Source: Nitrososphaera sp. (GTDB lineage: Archaea; Thermoproteota; Nitrososphaeria; Nitrososphaerales; Nitrososphaeraceae). Taken from it: DNA of 64,000 nucleotides. The position numbers and the translations under genes were made by a program. Below, piece by piece: positions 57,071-64,000 of this stretch. The notes below the pieces were generated by a model. That model saw only the letters and a list, made by a program, of their open reading frames with translations. It was not told the origin of the DNA and ran no database searches. Location: positions 310,001 to 374,000 of the forward strand of contig NZ_JACAEH010000004.1 of assembly GCF_013388945.1 (NCBI RefSeq). Reading direction: 5' to 3'. Every line of letters begins with the position of its first letter. The stretch's first letter is position 1.

Positions 57071-57213
57071 ATAATGTTCCGGTTCTGGGTGTAGCTGCTT
57101 CTTAAATTAGCTTGCGGTCAGTGCTATCCTATTTTGCTCCATTCTTTGAACGCCGGATTCACTAAAAACATACAGCCAACCAGAACTAAATCTTCTGGCT
57201 TCACCTGGCGCGC

Positions 57214-60200
57214 TTACGCCATCTCCCTTCCCTTAATCTTGAATTCCTCAAAGAGCTTGTTCAGTGAAGTGATCAAATTCCCGATGCTTTGGTCTTGTAG
57301 ATACTTTTCGTGTATTTGCCTAAAGTCTTCCTCCCATGCAGGGTAATTGGTCTTGGCTAGTAGTTGGTAAATCGGAATGATGTCGTCCTTTGCTACTTTA
57401 GCCGTGTCAAACATTTCATATAGTAAGAGGCGCAGTTTTTCCTGATTCTTGCCTTTAATCTTGGCGGCTTTGCGCGCTTCAAATGGCGCGTTTACAGCTA
57501 TCAATATCTCTTGTCTCGCCTTCTCGTCTATCAGCTTTAATTGCGTAAAAAGTTGCTCTCCTTCAAGAGGCATAACCCTAGGTTCGTCTTCTCTACATTC
57601 AGCATGCCTGAATATCCAAGTCACGTCTTCTGAATGGTCAAATTTCGCATGTTTGAAGTCATAAAACAGCAAGTGCATCGAATCATCCTTTTTCTTCTCT
57701 TTATATGCCAAAATCAGGCCGCTTTCATCGGTAGATTTTTTCCCACTCCTTTTGCCGTATGGGATGGCCTTCAATTCTTTTTCTCCGACCTTCTTCAAAT
57801 AGCTTAGAATTTCTTGGAACGGTGTCTGCATTGGTAGAAGCTCGGCTCCGTGCTCCATTTCATCTATGAGAGATGAATCCTGCTTTTTGATTCTGTCAAA
57901 AGCGTTAAAGTTCTTGGGACTTGACGGTTCGCCCAATATAGAGACTTCTACTCCGACGGTGCCTGCTGCTTTCTGTATCTTTGTACTAAGCTTGATTACA
58001 AGTCCAAGGAGGTCTTCAAGCTCTTTTTCTGGAAAGAATACCGCCGATGTAACAACTGGAAATTCGCTTGTCAATCTATCAACGCGGCCGACACGTTGAA
58101 CAATCTTCATAGGGTTCCATGGCAGGTCATAATTGATTGCATAGTTGGCATCTTGCAGATTCTGCCCTTCGCTGAGAACATCTGAACAAATCAGAATATC
58201 GATCTCTCTTTCGATTGGTTTGTTCTTTGGATTGTTTGACTTTGGAGCAAATTCCCGTAGAATTCTTTCTCTAGCTTCAGGCTTTGTTTTTCCTACCAAA
58301 ATATCTATTTTTTTGTCTGGGATTTCTTTCTTCAAATACTCGTAAAGGTAATTTGCAGTATCGACAAACTGCGTAAATATGACGACCTTCTTGCCGCCAG
58401 TTGTAAACACCTTATCCTTTACAAAGACATTCTTTAGAGCATTCAGCTTTTGATCTGCCCAAGGCTGGATCGTCTGCAGGCTGTCTTTAAGAGGTTGAAG
58501 TTTCTTGATGTCTTCCTTTAGTTCGCGCTGCATCCTTTTTGTGTCTAGGTCGCGGACTGGTTCTAGTTCAATGGCTCTTATTTTTTCGACAAACCAGTCA
58601 TCGTCGATTTCCTCATCTTGGTCCTCGTATTCTGACAGCAATTCATGGAATTTTTTATTGTCGAGGATTTTATCTTCTGCCAGCGAATCTGCAAACCATT
58701 TGTAAAATGTGAGAAGCCGGTCAACACTTTTTCGTATCGCTTCTACACTACTTTCGAACCTCTTCAAAAGGCCGTACTTTTGTAGCGATGCTCTATGTTC
58801 TGCTTCCTCCTTTTCCTTTTCTTCAGCAGTTATCCTGTACGAATCTACTCTGTAGGGAACCATGTTGAGGTTATCAATTGTATCAATAACCTGCTTGTAA
58901 ACTGGGCCAAACAAAGCCGTAAGGCTATATTCGACTTTGGTTAGTTTTCTCTCGGGGAACTTGATTGGCTTGCCGTTGAGAGTAGCATTTGGATAGTTCT
59001 CCTTGATAAAGTTCCTAGTTCGGCGAATCATTACTTCATCAAGAAGTCTGACAATATCTTCTACACCGCTTGCCAGCTGTTTCCTGTCTGCTCTATTAAA
59101 ATATGTCCGCAAATCAGCGATCCCAAGATCAGCAAAGTGTGCATCATCTCCGGCAGTAATAAGACTAAGCTGGTTATAGAGGTCGATTAGACTGTTGTTG
59201 ACAGGCGTGGCTGTCATTAGTATAACTTGTTTGCGTTTGCCGCCTGCTAATACTTTCATCAGGTTGTTATGACGTTTGGTAGATCCGGAGCGGTAGTTGT
59301 GGCTCTCATCCACAAGTACAATGTCAAAGTCAAGATAATCCGTAGGGTCAAAATTGTCAGTGCCTGTGCTTTCTAGCGTCACATTCTTGGTCTTGATGCT
59401 TTCGTCTAGAAGCCGCTGCTCCCAAACTGCATCCTTTACTTGCTTTGGCGCGATAAGCAGAATCTTTTTTCTTTTCAGAGCCAGATTATGCAGAAGCCAT
59501 AAACCAATGTGGGTTTTTCCAAGGCCAGTAGAATCTGATATTATAACTCCGCCAAACTTGTCCATGATCCGCTCTGCCATTGTAACAGCGTCTCTCTGAA
59601 ATTCTGTTAGAAGTTCAATGCCTGTATCCTTGCCTTTCTGAAGCTCTTCGAGTGTTGGACGATAATACTCGTAAAGCAGCTTCATATACATCTGAAACGG
59701 ATCCAGCGGAAGCCCAAACTTGGAATTCTCTAGGATATTTATCAGGTCGGCTTTGGCGTCTTCAGCTTCGTTCCAGCGCCTTTCAAACCAGTCCAAAAGT
59801 TCCCTCTGAGCAGAGGGTTGGTAGAGAACTGCATTAAGTTCAACATTGCCTACTAGTCCAGCTTTTGTAAGGTTGCTAGAGCCAACGGCGGCGGTATCGT
59901 CAAAGATGTAGCATTTTGAATGGTTGAACCTGTTCTTGTTGGTTCTCACTTGAACTCTATCCTGCAGCAGAAAATGGATGAGGTCGTCAACAAGCTTGGC
60001 AGATTCCCACTCAAGATCAAGCCTGTTTAGTTCACTTTGCAAATCCATTTCATTTTGTGTGTCGGGCAATCGTTCTACCAGTTCTTCAAAAGTCATTTTA
60101 TCTTCTTTGACGCTAATGGCCTCTTTGCCGAATAGGAATCGCAGATTGAAATCTGGACGCTTTGAGAATTTCCAAAGCGAATCACGAATTAGTTGATAGC

Positions 60201-60327
60201 CGCCGACATTGAAGAAGCCCGAAGATATTGATAATCGACCCTTATTTCTGTCATTATGCAGCTCCTCATTTAGGAATTGAGACATCGTATACAAATCTTT
60301 TTGGTTGTCTATGATTTCTTTTCTCAT
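57214..60327 (-). CDS. PLD-nuclease/SNF2 helicase fusion of a restriction-like system
   Basis: A 1037-residue protein. An N-terminal phospholipase D-like nuclease domain has the HxK motif FNHSKCYIFDD (His 136, Lys 138) with GSSNLTKAG (149-157). A superfamily 2 SNF2-type helicase follows: STGLGKTH (Walker A 266-272), VDESHN (DESH box 340-343), TATPVNNS (372-379), a long insert ~500-650, and the second RecA domain with VLSEGQNLQDANYAINYDLPWNPMKIVQRVGRVDRL. Single-HKD PLD fused to SNF2 and paired with a large methylase recurs in defence islands. Its start ATG overlaps the stop of the upstream methyltransferase (ATGA), so the two are one operon. Confidence 0.85.
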   Translation of the reverse strand: MRKEIIDNQKDLYTMSQFLNEELHNDRNKGRLSISSGFFNVGGYQLIRDSLWKFSKRPDFNLRFLFGKEAISVKEDKMTFEELVERLPDTQNEMDLQSELNRLDLEWESAKLVDDLIHFLLQDRVQVRTNKNRFNHSKCYIFDDTAAVGSSNLTKAGLVGNVELNAVLYQPSAQRELLDWFERRWNEAEDAKADLINILENSKFGLPLDPFQMYMKLLYEYYRPTLEELQKGKDTGIELLTEFQRDAVTMAERIMDKFGGVIISDSTGLGKTHIGLWLLHNLALKRKKILLIAPKQVKDAVWEQRLLDESIKTKNVTLESTGTDNFDPTDYLDFDIVLVDESHNYRSGSTKRHNNLMKVLAGGKRKQVILMTATPVNNSLIDLYNQLSLITAGDDAHFADLGIADLRTYFNRADRKQLASGVEDIVRLLDEVMIRRTRNFIKENYPNATLNGKPIKFPERKLTKVEYSLTALFGPVYKQVIDTIDNLNMVPYRVDSYRITAEEKEKEEAEHRASLQKYGLLKRFESSVEAIRKSVDRLLTFYKWFADSLAEDKILDNKKFHELLSEYEDQDEEIDDDWFVEKIRAIELEPVRDLDTKRMQRELKEDIKKLQPLKDSLQTIQPWADQKLNALKNVFVKDKVFTTGGKKVVIFTQFVDTANYLYEYLKKEIPDKKIDILVGKTKPEARERILREFAPKSNNPKNKPIEREIDILICSDVLSEGQNLQDANYAINYDLPWNPMKIVQRVGRVDRLTSEFPVVTSAVFFPEKELEDLLGLVIKLSTKIQKAAGTVGVEVSILGEPSSPKNFNAFDRIKKQDSSLIDEMEHGAELLPMQTPFQEILSYLKKVGEKELKAIPYGKRSGKKSTDESGLILAYKEKKKDDSMHLLFYDFKHAKFDHSEDVTWIFRHAECREDEPRVMPLEGEQLFTQLKLIDEKARQEILIAVNAPFEARKAAKIKGKNQEKLRLLLYEMFDTAKVAKDDIIPIYQLLAKTNYPAWEEDFRQIHEKYLQDQSIGNLITSLNKLFEEFKIKGREMA

Positions 60328-63300
60328 TTGTTTTCTCCTATTAATTTCGCTTGAATAATATCATAGTTGACTAATGCTCTTTTCCTCATCTCTCCATTAA
60401 ACTTCTTAATCAGTGTCTCATCCCAGTTTATTCTTGCCAAATCCTCAATAGAATTGTCTTCTCTGAAGTCTTCAAATGTGCCGAGCACATACTCATATTC
60501 TTCTTTAGACAAACCGTAAAGATGTGCAACAAGAGCATCTAGCCTAGCTGTCATTTCCAATCTCTGCTTCATTGTAGGGGTCGAACATTGAATTCCAATC
60601 GGAATTGCTAAGTCTTGGAATCTATCATCTGCACAACTTAATTTCGCAGATATTTGGACAATTTCATGCACTAATGGACTATCTAGAATTGCGGGAATAG
60701 GTGTCTGATATACTAGGAAGAAGTTAAGATTCATGAAAACTCGCCGAAACACAAGGAAGTCGAAGACACATGAGTTGAATATTCCAACTAAATACGAGAT
60801 TATCTGGTAATAATCCTTAGTTAACATAAGCATACCGTTCATACGGGGTACTACGATCGAGGCATTGTTTGGACTGAAAGTGTGCTTTGGAAGAATGCAT
60901 GCGATAATGCTTCTTATGTTGGTGCTTCCTCCAAAATTTCTAAAAGCTAAACGGGATACATTATGAAATTCCTTGTTTAGATCTCCATATTCTCTAACCT
61001 TAGATGTCCACTTCAGTCCCTCTTCTTTATCAATTGTGAAATCAGGCTTTTCATAGTCTGGAATAAATTGATGAAAATGCTTTCCTTCGATTAAAGGCCA
61101 CCCTTTACCGTTTGTTTTAAAAAGATGAGCAGCATTAGTCCTATCTATTTCTCTGACGAACCTGAAACTCCATTTTTGATTGGCACCTATTCCGTTAGAG
61201 ATAATGGGGTGATTGGAATATAGTTTTGTGAATAATCTGACCTCCTTCTGATTTCTTACTTCTGGAATTGAAAAACTCTCAGGCGACACTAACCTCACGA
61301 ATTTGTTAGACATAGTTAGAAACTTGTCCCGCTCGACGCGGCCATCGAGTGCATCCATATCGTGCAGATAGAAAGCTGCTGGAAATTCCGTTGCAGTTCC
61401 CCTATTGGTTGCTATTAATAGCACAAACTTGTAATCACTGTGGATAGCAGGAAATATGCGTTGTATATTGTCAAACTCGTAAAGATGCATGATTCGCTTA
61501 TCGAGGAGTTCTGACCTAAGCCCTGTTGCACCTTCGTTGTTGAGGACTCCAGATGGCAAAAGAATTGAGAGTGTGCCATCATTGGAAAGGAGAGAGAATG
61601 TCCTTTCAAGGAAAAGTTTCCACATATCAATGTCACCGCTACCTCTTTTTGTATACTGTTCGGAGCCTTTGTAAAACGACATTTTACTATCTATTGCTTG
61701 TATGTACGAATGATGAGCCTTTGCTATACTGACGTTTTTCAATAGTTTTTCTTTAATCTTCTTCTTATCGGCCTTACTCTTTATCTTCCTGAACCCGGGA
61801 TGATATTGTGAGAAGAAATCATCATCGTCAGGTTTAACAGCATCCCATGGAGGATTCATGACTATGAGGTCGAAACCTCTCTTTTCGTCAGTGAACGCAT
61901 CGGGAAACTCTAACTCCCAATGAAAGAACCGATAGATTTTCGCGTACTCTAAGGATTTAAAGACAGGTTCTGACCAGATGACTTTATCCAGCCTTCCATT
62001 TCGTATTGTTTTTTCGATCAATGGTAAGTTTGGAGGAAGTCTCTTTCTCAATTCTTCATCAATTATCCCTGCTGATTGCATGTCTAAGAGTACTCTAAGT
62101 GGCTCACTTGCCTTTCTGAATTGTTCATAATTGTCCCTACTCTTCTTTATTTCATCAATATTCAAATCAGCAGGGTAACTAATCTCTTCAAGGATGTCGC
62201 CAATAGCTTCTACATCGCCCATCCAGCCATCTAATGTTGTATTGTCTGGTTTTCTTGCTTTCAGATTATTCATCCATAAGCCAATCAGGCTATCACCGGT
62301 CCTTATGTGATGGTCTAGGAAGGTGAGCGGAGTACCGATGGTAAATGAATCAAGCCAAAGAGAGACCTTTGCAAGTTCAACCGCCAAAGGATTGATATCC
62401 ACACCAAAGACACAGCGCTTCATGACCATCCTCTTAAGTATGACATTGAAGGTAAGAAGATCTGTGTCTAACTCAATTCTCTTTGATTTTTGTTCTTCGA
62501 TAATCCTTTTTCTATCTTCCTCAATCTCTCTTTCAAGCGGTGCATCGGGATATTTGTCAAGAACGCCCATTATCCACTTTGTAATTTCATCTACCACATT
62601 TACGAGGAAATGACCGCTACCCATAGCGGGATCCACGACTTGTATGTCTAGCAGCGCTTCAGTGCTTTTCTCTCCTGCTTCCTTGTCGCCACTGTTTCGC
62701 CATTTTTGATACAGCTCTGCAAACCTCTTTTCCCTATCAGCAAATATTGGCTCCAATCCCTTCTTTACAAGAAACTTCACTATCTTTTCAGGCGTGAAAT
62801 AACTGCCCGTACCTTTCCTCGCTAGTCCGCCTGCTGATAGGTAGAGTTCTCCTTCATCTATAATGCGTTCGTATTTCATACCCTTTGCAAACTTCATGTC
62901 CAAGATTTCGTCTTTGACTATTGCCAAGTCAGTCTCTGCTTGCCTGACTGAGTATTCAAGAAGTGCTTCATACAGTGAACCCAGTTGTCTCACGCTAAGA
63001 TTCTGATAATCGATGCCCTTACCATCCCGTTCCATTAATGCCCGCAATGCTGGAACAAGATGTTTGTTCATCACGCTCAGCCTATCAATAGTTTCATCAA
63101 ACTCGAAAAGAGCACCATCATACTGAGGAAGATTAACAGTCGGATCACCTTCGCTTATGCCCCTGAAAAGTCTGCTTAAAGCATCCCATGCAGACGAAGA
63201 ATCCGGGTCTTTTTCCATTCCATCCAGTCGTTCCTTTATCTGACCTAAAGAAATCTGTGAATAACGCTTATCCTTAACCGGTAGCAGGCTGCGGGATTCT

Positions 63301-64000
63301 GCATACAGAATAAAGAGTAACCTGTAAAGCAGCTTTAGTGCTTTCCTTTTTGCGTCTGCAAGCTGCTCCTCATTGTACTTCTTCTTCCTGGAATGCCGCA
63401 GAACTCCTCTTACAAGGTCCAGAAAGAGTTGCTTGTCAAAGACCTTTGTCCTAAGATCCTCTTCAAGCTCAGTTGCATACTGAGCTCCTCCTTCAAGTAT
63501 ATGGTCAAGATCCGTCACATCTTGTTTTGGAACAAGTGCGCTTGCCGAGAAGAGAGACACGAAATACTTGAGCCTTTGGTCCTTCTCGTCAGTGATGCCA
63601 TCAATATCAACTTCAAAATAGTTCGTACTTGCAGAAGACACCTTCGAAGAATAGAGCCGCCAAAGCCTTCCGTTGGTAAGGATTACCCATGGATATGTTG
63701 CTAGGGAAGCTACTGCCTGAACGCTGGGTACAGTCCTATCGTCACTCTTCATCACGTCAAGATTATCCGCGCTTGACACTACAGCAATTGTGGTTTGCAT
63801 CTGTTGTGGACCAGATGACAAGATATATTGCGTTGGTGATGGATTCCCTACTGCCTTAGTCTGATATCCGAGTGCCTCAAGTACCTTTGGAATGTGTTCA
63901 AAATCGGTAGGGATTCCACCTCCATCACTTGCAAATTTTGAGAAGAATGTCGCGGCCTCCTTCCAAACGTCTCTTTTTCTGTCAGAAAGTGCTTTTTCGA
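60324..64000 (-). CDS. Large Eco57I-type N6-adenine DNA methyltransferase (5' end beyond window)
   Basis: At least 1225 residues, reading open to the window's last base; the TTG at 63821 is only an internal candidate, since the frame continues upstream with protein-like sequence. The methyltransferase core has TGSYFTPEKIVKFLV, motif I VVDPAMGSGHFLV and motif IV LIVMNPPWD (NPPW, N6-adenine type). A long N-terminal part and a C-terminal target-recognition-like part (~final 400 residues) make it similar in size to type IIG/Eco57I or BREX PglX-like enzymes. The SNF2-PLD gene follows with a four-base overlap. It probably methylates the host site that the helicase/nuclease partner spares. Confidence 0.85.
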   Translation of the reverse strand, partial: EKALSDRKRDVWKEAATFFSKFASDGGGIPTDFEHIPKVLEALGYQTKAVGNPSPTQYILSSGPQQMQTTIAVVSSADNLDVMKSDDRTVPSVQAVASLATYPWVILTNGRLWRLYSSKVSSASTNYFEVDIDGITDEKDQRLKYFVSLFSASALVPKQDVTDLDHILEGGAQYATELEEDLRTKVFDKQLFLDLVRGVLRHSRKKKYNEEQLADAKRKALKLLYRLLFILYAESRSLLPVKDKRYSQISLGQIKERLDGMEKDPDSSSAWDALSRLFRGISEGDPTVNLPQYDGALFEFDETIDRLSVMNKHLVPALRALMERDGKGIDYQNLSVRQLGSLYEALLEYSVRQAETDLAIVKDEILDMKFAKGMKYERIIDEGELYLSAGGLARKGTGSYFTPEKIVKFLVKKGLEPIFADREKRFAELYQKWRNSGDKEAGEKSTEALLDIQVVDPAMGSGHFLVNVVDEITKWIMGVLDKYPDAPLEREIEEDRKRIIEEQKSKRIELDTDLLTFNVILKRMVMKRCVFGVDINPLAVELAKVSLWLDSFTIGTPLTFLDHHIRTGDSLIGLWMNNLKARKPDNTTLDGWMGDVEAIGDILEEISYPADLNIDEIKKSRDNYEQFRKASEPLRVLLDMQSAGIIDEELRKRLPPNLPLIEKTIRNGRLDKVIWSEPVFKSLEYAKIYRFFHWELEFPDAFTDEKRGFDLIVMNPPWDAVKPDDDDFFSQYHPGFRKIKSKADKKKIKEKLLKNVSIAKAHHSYIQAIDSKMSFYKGSEQYTKRGSGDIDMWKLFLERTFSLLSNDGTLSILLPSGVLNNEGATGLRSELLDKRIMHLYEFDNIQRIFPAIHSDYKFVLLIATNRGTATEFPAAFYLHDMDALDGRVERDKFLTMSNKFVRLVSPESFSIPEVRNQKEVRLFTKLYSNHPIISNGIGANQKWSFRFVREIDRTNAAHLFKTNGKGWPLIEGKHFHQFIPDYEKPDFTIDKEEGLKWTSKVREYGDLNKEFHNVSRLAFRNFGGSTNIRSIIACILPKHTFSPNNASIVVPRMNGMLMLTKDYYQIISYLVGIFNSCVFDFLVFRRVFMNLNFFLVYQTPIPAILDSPLVHEIVQISAKLSCADDRFQDLAIPIGIQCSTPTMKQRLEMTARLDALVAHLYGLSKEEYEYVLGTFEDFREDNSIEDLARINWDETLIKKFNGEMRKRALVNYDIIQAKLIGENK

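Noticed and set aside
57214..64000. Naming the pair DISARM or BREX outright
   Set aside because: The defining partners (drmA/drmB with DUF1998, or brxC/pglZ) are not visible in the window; only the methylase and a PLD-SNF2 helicase are present.
1..64000. CRISPR arrays
   Set aside because: No series of regularly spaced identical repeats is seen, and no cas genes are present.
1..64000. tRNA or rRNA genes, including a tRNA attachment site for the integrase
   Set aside because: I checked the intergenic gaps for cloverleaf and T-arm (GGTTC.A.CC) patterns and found none; the folded sequence at 14,420-14,512 does not fit a tRNA because the bases before the 3' arm do not form a T-arm.

Overview
This is archaeal DNA, most probably from a soil-type ammonia-oxidising thaumarchaeon (Nitrososphaera-like). 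The signs are an archaeosine tRNA-guanine transglycosylase, an archaeal LSm protein, a beta-CASP RNase, an A-type ATP synthase, a PCNA clamp, RqcH, CbiT, and TATA boxes placed about 25-30 bases before start codons (leaderless transcripts). Genus level is an inference; no rRNA or tRNA gene is present to confirm it.

Bases 1 to about 36,900 are GC-rich, densely packed chromosomal backbone. In order: the end of cysS; a bactofilin-like protein and a beta-CASP RNase; two tandem methyltransferase-like paralogues; a ferredoxin-type protein; a minus-strand LSm-tgtA-endonuclease V operon; an adenylate kinase/Fap7-like protein; two zinc-ribbon proteins; a DEAD-box RNA helicase with a Gly-rich tail; a broken transposase remnant; a CcdA plus thioredoxin pair (a split DipZ); pyrI without pyrB; RqcH; a CBS protein overlapping a Mut7-C RNase; the A-ATPase operon (E-A-B-D-small ORF-K-I, with subunit C apart on the other strand); a TauE/PadR/MFS group with a palindromic operator; small regulators and membrane proteins; cbiT; and an orphan DNA methyltransferase.

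From about 36,950 to the end the base composition falls clearly and the content becomes that of a genomic island. A mobile element appears to span about 37.66-56.19 kb: a four-gene operon with a P-loop ATPase at the left, a set of secreted or membrane-anchored proteins at 50.5-54.05 kb, a pair of small DNA-binding proteins, and an HTH-tyrosine recombinase at the right. Related ACYGTTAC/AACTGTTC promoter motifs sit in front of its transcription units at both ends, which ties them into one regulon. Between these lies cargo: a HamA/HamB pair that looks like a Hachiman defence system followed by a luciferase-like oxidoreductase; then a cluster I cannot match to a described system: an NMP-kinase-like/deoxyribosyltransferase-like fusion, a radical SAM enzyme, a thymidylate-kinase-like protein, a DUF2797 protein and a short uracil-DNA-glycosylase-like protein; then a DUF4143 ATPase with its own inverted-repeat operator.

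After the recombinase come a PCNA gene of island-like composition and a two-gene restriction-like unit: a PLD-nuclease/SNF2-helicase fusion overlapping a very large Eco57I-type adenine methyltransferase that runs off the window end. The island is therefore a defence island on or beside an integrated element. The kinase/radical-SAM/glycosylase cluster (44.4-48.7 kb) is the best candidate for an undescribed system.
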